Shown in pieces: positions 37,233-47,040 of a DNA stretch of 62,795 nt. A model generated the notes under the pieces. It saw only the letters and a list, made by a program, of their open reading frames with translations. It was not told the origin of the DNA and made no database searches. Each line of letters opens with the position of its first letter. The stretch's first letter is position 1. The position numbers and the translations under genes were made by a program. Origin of the DNA: Paludibacter sp. (GTDB taxonomy: Bacteria > Bacteroidota > Bacteroidia > Bacteroidales > Paludibacteraceae); the NCBI GenBank assembly GCA_017882285.1, contig JADGPS010000006.1, positions 1 through 62,795 on the forward strand. Reading direction: 5' to 3'.

Positions 37233-38159
37233 GTGAAACTTAGATTTAATACCTTATTCTTTCTTCTGGCTGTTTTATTATTAGCTGGAAATGTGGCTTG
37301 TTTAGCCGGAAATGTGGCTTTTAAAGAAGTAGCGAAACCCACGAAAGACAAATTTACTGTCAAAAAATTCGTATTATATGATGCGATGTCTTATTTGGGC
37401 AAACCTGATTTGACCTCTGACGGTTTCTCTCGGATTAAGGTTCTGTATGAAGCACATCTTACGAAACCAGATCCAAATGATAATACGAAGGTTATTTTGG
37501 ATTTGAATAAAATTAATAAATTGGCTGCGGAAGATGAATATTCTAATTCTACTGTAATTTGTACAGATATAGAACAGTGGTTTAACGACAGGAGTGTTAG
37601 TGGAGAAGAAATGGCTACCCGCTTTACAACTATGTTTAAAGTGTTTCGAGATAAAATAGCTAATGTTCAAATCGGTAACTATGGTATAGCACCATCTGCA
37701 CTTTGTGTCTCTCGATTTTATGACAATGGTAAAACCGATGAAAAAACGTTAATTAACAACTGGAAAGCGTCAAACGAAAAGCGATGGGCATCTGCCAATA
37801 CTGTTGATTTTTTTGCTCCTACTGTTTATATTGCTGAACCCAATATTGACTCGTGGATTAACGATTTGAAAATAACTGTTAAAGAAATAAAGGCACATGA
37901 TGCTGCCAAGAAAATTATTGTTTTTCTTTGGCCACAATATTATGATAAGAAAGGGAGTCCTTACTATAAAAAAGTTATTGCCCCTGAAATTTGGCAACAG
38001 ATGTTGGAGGCCATCTATGAAAATTGTGATGGTGCTATAATTTGGAGTGGTACTATTGATGCTATTAATTGGGATGATCCCAGAGTACAAGCGATGATGA
38101 ACGTAACAAAACAATTTATTGATTTTCATAAAGAAAACAAAGCTGTTTTTATTAAGTAA
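37233..38159 (+). CDS. Stand-alone TIM-barrel (hyaluronidase-like?) exported protein
   Basis: 308 residues; GTG start, placed like that of the 19531 paralogue. The signal region contains a short duplication (LAGNVACLAGNVAF), with a possible lipobox Cys in the first copy. The mature part matches residues ~30-295 of the 19531 protein: KFVLYDAM, ICTDIEQWFND (D112, E114), NYGIAPSALCVSRFYDNG, VDFFAPTVYIAEPNIDSWIN, IIVFLWPQYYD and CDGAIIWSG. The propeller and T9SS tail are absent, so it probably stays periplasmic or lipid-anchored. The conserved acidic pair suggests glycosidase activity, but no assigned family can be stated. It stands just upstream of PUL 2. Confidence 0.72.
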   Translation: MKLRFNTLFFLLAVLLLAGNVACLAGNVAFKEVAKPTKDKFTVKKFVLYDAMSYLGKPDLTSDGFSRIKVLYEAHLTKPDPNDNTKVILDLNKINKLAAEDEYSNSTVICTDIEQWFNDRSVSGEEMATRFTTMFKVFRDKIANVQIGNYGIAPSALCVSRFYDNGKTDEKTLINNWKASNEKRWASANTVDFFAPTVYIAEPNIDSWINDLKITVKEIKAHDAAKKIIVFLWPQYYDKKGSPYYKKVIAPEIWQQMLEAIYENCDGAIIWSGTIDAINWDDPRVQAMMNVTKQFIDFHKENKAVFIK

Positions 38160-38263
38160 ATTAAAAATATTTTTTATATCCGCCGCAGAAATAGTTCTCT
38201 TGTCATTCTATATAATTTAAAATATAATAGTTATAAAAATAATGTTAATTAAATTTATTATGT

Positions 38264-41200
38264 ATGAAAAAGCTTTGTTTTATATTATTTTTGGTCACTA
38301 TTTTGGTAAACTCAGAACAGATTAGTGCTCAAACAGCTACTATAAATGTAACAGGAAAAGTAGTTGATAAATCAGGAGAACCATTAGTAGGAGCAACAAT
38401 TATTGTATTGGGCACTAATACTGGTACAGTAGCTGATAGGAATGGCTTTTTTACAGTAAAAAATGTTTCTGCGAATGCAGAGTTTAAAATTTCATTTTTA
38501 GGGTATCAAAGTAAAACAATACCAATAAATGGGAAAACAATTTTTTCTATCTTTTTGGATGAAGATTATCAAACCATAGAGGAAATTGTTGTTGTGGGAT
38601 ATGGGACTCAGAAAAAAACTGATATTACAGGTTCTGTTGGGCAAGTAAATATGAAAGATCTTGTAATTGCTCCAGTTGCTACTTTTGATCAGGCATTAGC
38701 TGGACGAGTTGCCGGTGTTAATGTTACTTCGAATGATGGTCAACCTGGATCGCTAAATAACATCGTGATTCGAGGAGGTAATTCTCTAACACAGTCTGTA
38801 GCACCTTTATATGTTGTCGACGGTTTTTTGATTGAAGATCTGTCAAGTGCAGCTGTTAATCCACAAGACATCGCTTCTATTAATGTTTTGAAGGATGCAT
38901 CTGCCACAGCTATTTATGGAGCTAGAGGAGCGAATGGAGTAGTAGTTATAGAAACAAAAAAAGGGATTGTAAGTAAACCTATTATTACTTATAATGTATC
39001 TTTAGGATTACAACAAGTGTCAAAAACGATGGACCTTATGACACCTTATGAATTTGTTAAATACCAAAATGACTTAAATCCTGCTCTTGCTAATAGTTTA
39101 TATTTGTCTAATTATGGTTTGACAGTTGAAGATTATAAAGATGCCACAGCTTATAACTGGCAAGATATGTTTTTTAGAACTGCTCCTATTCAGAAACATG
39201 ATATTTCAATACGAGGAGGAAATGCAGATACCAAATATTCCGTTTCAGGATCGTTGTTTAATCAAGATGGAATAATTATTAATTCTAATTATAAAAAATA
39301 TTCCGGACGCATTTCGTTAGATCAGAATATTGGCAAAAAAACAAAAGTTGGTTTTATAGTAAACATAGCAGAAACCGAGACATCAGGGGCTCCTATTGCA
39401 GCAGGTAGTACAGGAGCTGTTACAGGATATGCCCTATATCAAGTATGGAATTTTAGACCAGCCGCAGTAGCCAATATACCAGAAGATTGGGCAAATGAAT
39501 TTTTTGATCCAACAGCTACTTCCGGAAATTGGATGGTAAATCCAATTCAGAATACGAATAACGAAGTAAACACAAGCCAGTACACTGATGTTAATGTAAG
39601 TACATATTTATCTTATCAAATTTTTAAAGACCTTACTTTAAAAATTTCCGGGGATATTTATAGTAGAACAACCCAAAATGCTATTTTCCATAATTCGATG
39701 ACCGCACTTGGATCACCTCTAAACCCTAATAATACACAAGGAGTATGGGGAGGAATAACAAATCTGAAGTCAGGAACATGGTTAAATGAAAACACATTAA
39801 CCTATAATAAAAATTTAGATAAAAAAAACACGATTAATATTGTTGGAGGATTCACCATACAAGAAAACAAATCTTCAGCGTTTGGTTTAGTTGCAGATCT
39901 TATTCCAAATGAAGATTTAGGGCTTAGTTCATTAGGTTCCGGAACCCCTTATAGTAATTCTTCGTCAGAGAGCTATAATCGTACTGCTTCTTTTCTGGGT
40001 AGGGTTAATTATAGTTATGATTCAAAGTATCTTATTACAGTAACCGGCAGGGCTGATGGCTCTTCAAAATTTCCAGCTAGCAATAGATGGGGATATTTTC
40101 CATCAGTTGGTTTAGGTTGGAGATTGTCTCAAGAATCGTTCATGGAAAATATTAAAGATATTTCAAATTTAAAAATCAGAGCAAGCTATGGTATAACTGG
40201 TAACAATCGGGTTTCTGATTTTGGATATCTTCCTGTAATAACTTTAAACAATGTATCTGGTTACTCTTTTGATAATGCAACCCCTATAAAAGGGGCTACA
40301 TATAGTTCTATAGGAAATCCGGCATTAATATGGGAAAGTACAAAACAGACAGATATAGGGATAGATCTAGGTTTGTTTAATAATAGAGTTAGCTTAACAG
40401 CTGATATATATAGAAAAAATACGTATGATTTATTATTAAACGCACCACTTCCCAAAACTACCGGGTTCTCATATGCAATGAAGAATATTGGAGAAATTCA
40501 AAATCAGGGTTTAGAGTTGACTCTAAATTTAGTACCGGTAAAAACAAAAAATTTCACATGGAATAGTGATTTTAATATTTCATTTATTTCAAATAAAATC
40601 ATAGGACTTGAAAGAGGTCAAACTAATATGCTATCATCTGTTACTTGGGACTGGAATTATACAAGTCCTTTGTATATAGCACGACTTAATGGACCGGCAG
40701 CAATGTTTTATGGATACATTTGGGATGGAAATTATCAATATGCGGACTTGAATGAAATAAGTACCGGGAAATATGTTCTGAAGGGGAACGTGCCAACTAA
40801 TGGCCTGGCAAAAGCAACAATTCAACCCGGTACTATTAAGTATAAAGATTTAAATGGTGATGGAGTAGTTAATTCTTTAGATTTAGCAGTTATTGGCAGG
40901 CCTCTTCCAATCCACACCGGAGGATGGAGTAATAATTTTTCCTACAAAAATATCAGCTTAAATGTTTTTTTACAGTGGTCCTACGGGAATGACATTTTTA
41001 ATGCTAATCGTGTATTGCTTGGTGGCAATGCACTGAACAGAGTTAATACAAATCAGTTTGTAGAAACCAATAACAGATGGACGCCTGAAAATCAGAATAA
41101 TGAAGTTTTTAGAGCTGGGGGGCAGGGTCCAATTGGAAACTATGACTCAAGAACTATCGAGGACGGTTCTTATTTAAGAATAAAAACCGTTAATTTTGAA

Positions 41201-41407
41201 TATAGATTTCCTTCAAAGTTAATCTCAAAATTCAAATTAACAAATTTAGCATTCAATATTTCAGCTGAAAATTTATTCACATTTACAAAATACACAGGGA
41301 TGGACCCTGAAGTTTCAACAAGAAATTCAGTTTTGACACCGGGATTCGATTTTTCTGCATATCCAAGAGCTAAAACAATTTTATTTGGTGTAACAGTAAG
41401 TTTTTAA
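38264..41407 (+). CDS. SusC/RagA-type TonB-dependent outer-membrane transporter (PUL 2)
   Basis: 1047 residues. Signal ~1-22 (FLVTILVNSEQISAQ). Beta-sandwich VTGKVVDKSGEPLVGATIIV (~28-105), linker EEIVVVGYGTQKKTDITGSV, plug with IVIRGGNSLTQSVAPLYVVD and NVLKDASATAIYGARGANG (~115-230), then the barrel, ending with a terminal aromatic strand TILFGVTVSF. It differs clearly from the PUL 1 SusC, so the two import different glycans. The gene starts ~105 bases after the TIM-barrel gene and 20 bases separate it from its susD. Confidence 0.95.
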   Translation: MKKLCFILFLVTILVNSEQISAQTATINVTGKVVDKSGEPLVGATIIVLGTNTGTVADRNGFFTVKNVSANAEFKISFLGYQSKTIPINGKTIFSIFLDEDYQTIEEIVVVGYGTQKKTDITGSVGQVNMKDLVIAPVATFDQALAGRVAGVNVTSNDGQPGSLNNIVIRGGNSLTQSVAPLYVVDGFLIEDLSSAAVNPQDIASINVLKDASATAIYGARGANGVVVIETKKGIVSKPIITYNVSLGLQQVSKTMDLMTPYEFVKYQNDLNPALANSLYLSNYGLTVEDYKDATAYNWQDMFFRTAPIQKHDISIRGGNADTKYSVSGSLFNQDGIIINSNYKKYSGRISLDQNIGKKTKVGFIVNIAETETSGAPIAAGSTGAVTGYALYQVWNFRPAAVANIPEDWANEFFDPTATSGNWMVNPIQNTNNEVNTSQYTDVNVSTYLSYQIFKDLTLKISGDIYSRTTQNAIFHNSMTALGSPLNPNNTQGVWGGITNLKSGTWLNENTLTYNKNLDKKNTINIVGGFTIQENKSSAFGLVADLIPNEDLGLSSLGSGTPYSNSSSESYNRTASFLGRVNYSYDSKYLITVTGRADGSSKFPASNRWGYFPSVGLGWRLSQESFMENIKDISNLKIRASYGITGNNRVSDFGYLPVITLNNVSGYSFDNATPIKGATYSSIGNPALIWESTKQTDIGIDLGLFNNRVSLTADIYRKNTYDLLLNAPLPKTTGFSYAMKNIGEIQNQGLELTLNLVPVKTKNFTWNSDFNISFISNKIIGLERGQTNMLSSVTWDWNYTSPLYIARLNGPAAMFYGYIWDGNYQYADLNEISTGKYVLKGNVPTNGLAKATIQPGTIKYKDLNGDGVVNSLDLAVIGRPLPIHTGGWSNNFSYKNISLNVFLQWSYGNDIFNANRVLLGGNALNRVNTNQFVETNNRWTPENQNNEVFRAGGQGPIGNYDSRTIEDGSYLRIKTVNFEYRFPSKLISKFKLTNLAFNISAENLFTFTKYTGMDPEVSTRNSVLTPGFDFSAYPRAKTILFGVTVSF

Positions 41408-41426
41408 TTTATAAATATTTTAAATC

Positions 41427-43238
41427 ATGAAAACAAAAAATATATTTTTCTGCTTCCTGTTTTTAATAAGTTTTACTTCATGTAACGATTTTTTGGATAC
41501 AAAACCAACAAATATTTTAGCGCCCACTAATTATTATAACACTGAAAATCAAATGAATTCAGCAATTGCTGGGGTTTATGATGTTCTTGGGAATTCAGAA
41601 CTTTATGCCTATGGTTTGATGGTAAGATTTGCTTCAGTAGGTGACGAAGGTTTTTACAGAAGTTCGACAGTTACTCAGGGAGCCCAATTTTATAATGAAA
41701 CAGCGAGTGATGGAGATGTGCTTATTCTATGGACACAGTTATATACCGGGATAAGTAGAGCAAATGTTGTACTTGCAAATATAAATAAAGCTAATATGGA
41801 TTCAACCAAAAGAAATGTAATGAAGGGTGAAGCTCTATTCCTAAGAGCATTTTATTACTACTGGCTTGTAAATAATTGGGGGGATGTACCACTTATTACG
41901 GAACTTCCGAAAAATGTTGTAGATAACGATATAGCTCGCACACCGGCAAATGAAGTTTTTGAAAAGATAACACAAGATATGATAACAGCAGAGTCTCTTG
42001 TTCCTCCTATAACTCAAATAGGCTATGGAGGTAGAATAAGTAAATCTGCGGTGAGAGGCATACTCGCCAGAGTTTACTTACGTTGGGCTGGCTATCCCTG
42101 GAATAATGTGGCGAAATATCAAGATGCAAGTGATTGGGCAAAGAAAGTTATTGATGATACGCAAGCAAATCATGCTTTAAATCCATCCTATAGTCAGGTG
42201 TTTGTAAACTTAGCCCAAGATAAATATGACATAAAGGAAAGTATTTGGGAATGCGAATTTTCACATACAGGAATTAGTGCTGATGAAATGGGACAAATAG
42301 GATCATGGATTGGAATTACAACTAATGACCCGGGAATTGGAACGGCTTATGGATTTATCAATGCTCTTCCTTCATTATACAATTCGTATGCATCAGGTGA
42401 TTTAAGACGAGACAGAGCAATTGCAGATTTTCACTATTTAAGTAATCTCACAGTAGTGACTTATTGGAATAGGTACGATTATGACAAATACAGTCAAAGT
42501 GTTGGTAAATGGAGGAGATCAGAGGAAACCGCACTCCCCAAAATAAACCAATCTACGCCTATAAATTTTCCTATATTACGTTATTCAGATGTACTTCTTA
42601 TGTATGCTGAGGCTCAAAATGAGTTGAATTCTTCCCCTCCACAATCGGCTATTGATGCTGTAAACTTAGTAAGGGAGAGAGCATGGTCTACAGGTATTAA
42701 TACTATAACATTGACTACTGGAGGATCCGGATATACCTCTGCACCAGTGGTTGTTTTTTCCGGAGGAGGAGGTTCAGGAGCTGTCGCTACAGCTACTATT
42801 AACAATGGGCAAGTCATAACAGTGACTTTGACGCCAGATCAAATCACCGGACTCACAATGGGAAGCGGCTATTCGACAGACCCAACAATTACTTTTACAG
42901 GAGGTGGCGGATCCGGAGCTGAAGCTGTCTGCACTATACATAGCAAGCAAGAAGCGGACATTCTTATGATGAGCAAAGAAGAATTTCGATTGTTTCTTCA
43001 GAGTGAACGCTCAAGAGAACTCTGTTTTGAGGGATTAAGGAAATATGATCTAATGCGCTGGCAAATATTAGTACCGACGTTAAAACAAATGGCCAATGAT
43101 ATAATTACTACGGGTCCATCAATGTATCAGTACGCAGCCTTAAGCTTTAGTAATGTTCAAGAAAAGCATTATTTGCTACCCATACCAAGTAGTGAACTCG
43201 CCTTGAATAAGAAATTAGTACAAAACCCGGGTTATTAA
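41427..43238 (+). CDS. SusD/RagB-type lipoprotein with inserted Gly-rich beta module (PUL 2)
   Basis: 603 residues, some 60-80 longer than usual. Lipoprotein signal (FLFLISFTSCNDFLD, Cys20). SusD landmarks: MKGEALFLRAFYYYWLVNNW, YSDVLLMYAEAQNELN, EEFRLFLQSERSRELCFEGL, RKYDLMRW and HYLLPIPSSEL. Between INLVRERAW-like helix and the EEFRLFLQSER helix lies an insert (about residues 421-506) with two repeats: GGSGYTSAPVVVFSGGGGSG and GSGYSTDPTITFTGGGGSGA. Canonical SusD proteins have only a short loop there. The insert may add a glycan or metal contact on the surface-exposed face. Confidence 0.93.
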   Translation: MKTKNIFFCFLFLISFTSCNDFLDTKPTNILAPTNYYNTENQMNSAIAGVYDVLGNSELYAYGLMVRFASVGDEGFYRSSTVTQGAQFYNETASDGDVLILWTQLYTGISRANVVLANINKANMDSTKRNVMKGEALFLRAFYYYWLVNNWGDVPLITELPKNVVDNDIARTPANEVFEKITQDMITAESLVPPITQIGYGGRISKSAVRGILARVYLRWAGYPWNNVAKYQDASDWAKKVIDDTQANHALNPSYSQVFVNLAQDKYDIKESIWECEFSHTGISADEMGQIGSWIGITTNDPGIGTAYGFINALPSLYNSYASGDLRRDRAIADFHYLSNLTVVTYWNRYDYDKYSQSVGKWRRSEETALPKINQSTPINFPILRYSDVLLMYAEAQNELNSSPPQSAIDAVNLVRERAWSTGINTITLTTGGSGYTSAPVVVFSGGGGSGAVATATINNGQVITVTLTPDQITGLTMGSGYSTDPTITFTGGGGSGAEAVCTIHSKQEADILMMSKEEFRLFLQSERSRELCFEGLRKYDLMRWQILVPTLKQMANDIITTGPSMYQYAALSFSNVQEKHYLLPIPSSELALNKKLVQNPGY

Positions 43239-43258
43239 CAAGTTTAAAATAAAATTTT

Positions 43259-44155
43259 ATGAAACCATATTTCAATTTAATGATTTTATTGTCTGTTTTT
43301 TCTTTGATTTCATGCAATCATGATTTGGATGTGTCAACACCAAATTTTGAAATTTCTGTTCAGGATAAAAATTTTATAGTTGGAGATACTGTTGTGTTTA
43401 ATTTTACAGGAGAAGCTGATTATGTTACATTCTATTCAGGAGAAACTGGACATCAAAATGAATTTCGTGACAGAATATCTCTTACAGGAGGAGCTTCAAT
43501 ACTGCAATTTACGTCTTATTTACAAAACGGAAATCAAAGAGATTCACTAAGATTATTAGTATCTACTGATTTTAAGGGGACTATTGATAGTACTCTCGTA
43601 AATTATCATTGGGTAGATATAACAGATAGAGCAATTTTATCTACCGGTATAGACAACACTCCTTCAGGGCAAATTGATCTTTCTGCTTTTATTTCTGAAA
43701 AGCCTGCATATATTGCGTTTAAATATGTGGGAAAGTCTAATGATTTGCAACCGCAGGAAACCTGGACAATAAAAAACCTAAGTATTAACTATAAAATAGA
43801 TAGTTTAAATGTTTTCCCTATTGTAAGTTCAATAGGAGACGCTGGTTTTATTAGTTGTGATTTAAAAAACCCTCTGAAAAAATGGACTCAAACTGCCACA
43901 CAAATTCAAATGGCTGGAGGAGCAGCAAAAACTGCTGATAATATTGATTGGATTATAATAAAACCATTAATTTTAAATCAGGTAACCCCAGATATAGGCG
44001 TTGCAATTATGGGTATTTCTTCAAAGATTGACCATTTTAATTATGTGTTTTTAAAATCAGGGACTTATGATGTTGCTTTTGTCTGTACAAACGCAACAGT
44101 TAAAGAAAATAAATCGATAGTAAAACATTTTCAAATTACTGTTAATGCTAAATAA
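43259..44155 (+). CDS. DUF5017-like surface lipoprotein (PUL 2)
   Basis: 298 residues; signal with Cys19 (VFSLISCNHDLDV). The opening TPNFEISVQDKNFIVGDTVV followed by FNFTGEADYVTFYSGETGHQ is a PKD-like N-terminal module typical, from memory, of DUF5017. DIGVAIMGISSKIDHFNYVF and TYDVAFVCTNATVKENKSIV close the protein. It stands in the SusE/F position and is expected to bind glycan on the cell surface. Its final ~31 codons have a decayed copy at 31972 in PUL 1. Confidence 0.8.
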   Translation: MKPYFNLMILLSVFSLISCNHDLDVSTPNFEISVQDKNFIVGDTVVFNFTGEADYVTFYSGETGHQNEFRDRISLTGGASILQFTSYLQNGNQRDSLRLLVSTDFKGTIDSTLVNYHWVDITDRAILSTGIDNTPSGQIDLSAFISEKPAYIAFKYVGKSNDLQPQETWTIKNLSINYKIDSLNVFPIVSSIGDAGFISCDLKNPLKKWTQTATQIQMAGGAAKTADNIDWIIIKPLILNQVTPDIGVAIMGISSKIDHFNYVFLKSGTYDVAFVCTNATVKENKSIVKHFQITVNAK

Positions 44156-44326
44156 AATTAAAATAATTATTATTTACCAATGTTTTGTACTAAATAGATT
44201 TGCTTGATTAGTAAGAAAAACAATTAAAAATAAGTAACATGTTTTCTGTTTCTATCAGGAAATGAGAACTAAAAGGTTGGGTCAATGATCCGGGTTGTTA
44301 ACTACATACCAATAAATTACATCCCA

Positions 44327-45919
44327 ATGAAGTATAAAATAAGTATATTATTTCTTTGTTTTTTTTATAGTTTTGTTTACTCAACCGTTGTAGGGACGGA
44401 TTTGTGTCCAATTATACCGCTTCCTGATTATTGTCAAAAACAAGATGTGACATTTGGACTTAACAGTAACACGATAATTATTTGTGATAGTTTATTTCAA
44501 TCACAAGCATATTTTTTTCAGAAAGAATTATTGCTTCATAAGAAAATCGCAATTTCACTAAAAAATAGTGCTTCGAGTTCTACTGCAATATTGTTGAAGT
44601 ATTATAAGATATATAATATTAGCCCTGAGTCTTATTCAATAAAAATGAGTCGAAATGTAGTAGAAATTAGAGCCGGAAGTAATGTTGGAATGTTTAATGG
44701 AATTACTTCCTTTTTACAACTTGTAAGGCAGACAGAGGTTAAAGATTTCGTTGTTAAAGTACATTGTTGGAATATTGAGGATGCTCCAAGATATTCTTGG
44801 AGAGGTTTGATGTTGGACGAATCGAGGCATTTTTTCGGCAAGAAAAAGGTTAAACAGATACTCGATTGGATGGCCAGTTATAAACTTAATCGTTTCCATT
44901 GGCACCTTACCGATGCTTCGGCGTGGCGTTTGGAGATAAAACAATATCCAAAACTTGCATTGATTGGAGGCATAGGGGATTATACTGATTCCTATTCCCC
45001 TGCTCTATACTATACACAGGATGATATTAAAGAAATTGTTCAATATGCCTCTGAACGGTTTATTGTTGTTGTTCCGGAAATTGATATGCCCGGTCATGCC
45101 GCAGCTGCAAACAGAGCTTATCCGGAATATAGCGGAGGGGGTTCTAAACAATACCCTGATTTTACATTCAACCCAGGTAAAGACAGTGTTTATCAGTTTT
45201 TAACGAATATATTGAAAGAAACAGATGTCCTTTTTCCATCGCAAATGATTCATATTGGAGGAGATGAAGTTCATTATGGTAATGAAAAATGGGCTACAGA
45301 TAAATATGTGAAAAATTTAATGAAAAAAGAAAAAATACCAGATCTGAAATCCGTAGAGAATTATTTTTTTCGCAGAATGGCAGATTCTGTAGTGAATATG
45401 GGTAATAAAGTGTTGGCTTGGGATGAAGTAGCCGATTCGGATCTTTCACCATCCAATACCATTGTTTTCTATTGGCGGGATGATAAACCAGAACAATTAC
45501 AGAAGGCATTGGATAAAGGATTTTCGATTGTTCTTTCGCCCCGACATCCCATGTATTTTGATTATATGCAGGATACCTTACAGACTTATGGACCTGATTA
45601 TAAAAAATTCTCGTACAATTCCATCGAACATATATATAACTTCACGAAGGAAACCATTCCGGTTATTTATCCTGACTCGTGTAATATCCTCGGTGTTCAA
45701 GCCAATTTATGGACGGAGCGGATTATTACCGAACAACGTTTAGATTATATGCTTTTCCCCCGAATTGCAGCATTGGCCGAAACAGCTTGGTCTAATACAC
45801 CAAAAGATTTTGAAAAATTTAAAGAAAGGTTAAAAGGTCATTTAAATCTGTATAAAGAAGACGAAATCTATTATTCTGACCCTTTTAATCGAGAATTAAC
45901 AGGTGAACCAATCCACTAA
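44327..45919 (+). CDS. Beta-N-acetylhexosaminidase, GH20
   Basis: I use ATG 44327 (MKYKISILFLCFFYSFVYST), which gives a signal peptide; ATG 44285 adds 14 residues with no role. 530 residues. The N-terminal GH20b-type alpha/beta domain (~35-150) is followed by the catalytic barrel: SWRGLMLDESRHFFGKKKVK, FHWHLTDASAWRLEIKQYP, VVPEIDMPGHAAAA and IHIGGDEVHYGNEKW with the Asp313-Glu314 pair of substrate-assisted catalysis, then VLAWDEV and LGVQANLWTE. It releases terminal GlcNAc or GalNAc from imported oligosaccharides in the periplasm. The released GlcNAc would be used by the nagA block at the left of the window. Confidence 0.94.
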   Translation: MKYKISILFLCFFYSFVYSTVVGTDLCPIIPLPDYCQKQDVTFGLNSNTIIICDSLFQSQAYFFQKELLLHKKIAISLKNSASSSTAILLKYYKIYNISPESYSIKMSRNVVEIRAGSNVGMFNGITSFLQLVRQTEVKDFVVKVHCWNIEDAPRYSWRGLMLDESRHFFGKKKVKQILDWMASYKLNRFHWHLTDASAWRLEIKQYPKLALIGGIGDYTDSYSPALYYTQDDIKEIVQYASERFIVVVPEIDMPGHAAAANRAYPEYSGGGSKQYPDFTFNPGKDSVYQFLTNILKETDVLFPSQMIHIGGDEVHYGNEKWATDKYVKNLMKKEKIPDLKSVENYFFRRMADSVVNMGNKVLAWDEVADSDLSPSNTIVFYWRDDKPEQLQKALDKGFSIVLSPRHPMYFDYMQDTLQTYGPDYKKFSYNSIEHIYNFTKETIPVIYPDSCNILGVQANLWTERIITEQRLDYMLFPRIAALAETAWSNTPKDFEKFKERLKGHLNLYKEDEIYYSDPFNRELTGEPIH

Positions 45920-45978
45920 TTATTTATTTTTTCTGCTAATATAAAATGGATTATTGTGTTGATTAAAAGTATACTATA

Positions 45979-47040
45979 ATGGACAGACGAAAATTTATAC
46001 AGACATGCGGTTTGACTATAGCATCTATGTATCTTTTTAATCAGACAACTTTTGCATCGGAGTTCAAGAGAAATCCAGCGATTAAACCGATTGTAGGTTC
46101 CTGGTTCGAATTCATGCACCACAATGCTGTTGAAGGAACCTATTGGAATCCGGCATTGAAGGAGTTTACAACTGAGCAATGGCGATTAAAGGTAAAAGAA
46201 ATCAGCGAGGCAGGCATGGAGTATCTTGTATTACTATCCGTCGCAGATGCCGGCAAAACCTTTTATCCTTCCAAATTGCAACCCCGTTATGACTTTGTTT
46301 GTGACGATCCTTTGGAAGCGGTACTATCTGCAGCGGATGAATACGGAATCAAGTTCTTTGTCAGCAATGACTTTTGGGGAGACTTTCGAAATGTGGAGAA
46401 AATGATGATTGATACTGAGATTGCCAAACTAAGGGAAAAAGGGATGGAAGAAGTTGCCGGAAAATATGGACATCACAAAAGTTTCTATGGTTGGTATTTC
46501 CCAAACGAAACAGGTATCCATAATACCATCGACGAAATGACCATCAATTACGTAAATGCATGTTCTCGCAAAGCAAGGGAATTGATTCCCGGTTGTACTA
46601 ATCTGATTGCACCCTACGGTACCAAGACCATTCGTGTGAATGACCAGTATATAAGACAACTTGAACGATTGGATATTGACATCATGGCCTATCAGGATGA
46701 AGTAGGCGTCAATAAGACAAAAGCCGGAACAGCCGCCAGGTATTACGAAGCCTTATACAAAGCACATGAAAAAGCCGGGAGAGCAAGACTGTGGGCAGAT
46801 ATAGAAGTCTTTCGGTTTGAAGAAGAGGTATATAAAAGCGCCTTACTTCCCGCCCACTTCGAGAGGGTACTGAAACAAATGGAAGATATCTCGCCGTATG
46901 TGGAAAATATATTGATATATCAGTACATCGGGATGATGAATAAACCTGGCTCAGAAGCCTTTGCCGGGCACGAGAGTTCTACAACACTTTACATGGACTA
47001 TATGAATTGGTTGGATGTACAAAATGAAATAATCAAATGA
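45979..47040 (+). CDS. DUF4434-like TIM-barrel protein with Tat-type signal
   Basis: 353 residues. The N-terminus MDRRKFIQTCGLTIASMYLF contains an RRKFIQ twin-arginine motif followed by a mildly hydrophobic stretch. The mature part resembles DUF4434, from memory: VGSWFEFMHHNAVEG, EAGMEYLVLLSVAD, GIKFFVSNDFWGD, FYGWYFPNETGIHNT with a possible catalytic Glu, and IDIMAYQDEVGVN. This family is found beside glycosidases in PULs. It starts 59 bases after the hexosaminidase and its stop overlaps the next gene by four bases (ATGA). A tatA gene lies ~1 kb downstream. Function uncertain; glycosidase-like. Confidence 0.78.
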   Translation: MDRRKFIQTCGLTIASMYLFNQTTFASEFKRNPAIKPIVGSWFEFMHHNAVEGTYWNPALKEFTTEQWRLKVKEISEAGMEYLVLLSVADAGKTFYPSKLQPRYDFVCDDPLEAVLSAADEYGIKFFVSNDFWGDFRNVEKMMIDTEIAKLREKGMEEVAGKYGHHKSFYGWYFPNETGIHNTIDEMTINYVNACSRKARELIPGCTNLIAPYGTKTIRVNDQYIRQLERLDIDIMAYQDEVGVNKTKAGTAARYYEALYKAHEKAGRARLWADIEVFRFEEEVYKSALLPAHFERVLKQMEDISPYVENILIYQYIGMMNKPGSEAFAGHESSTTLYMDYMNWLDVQNEIIK

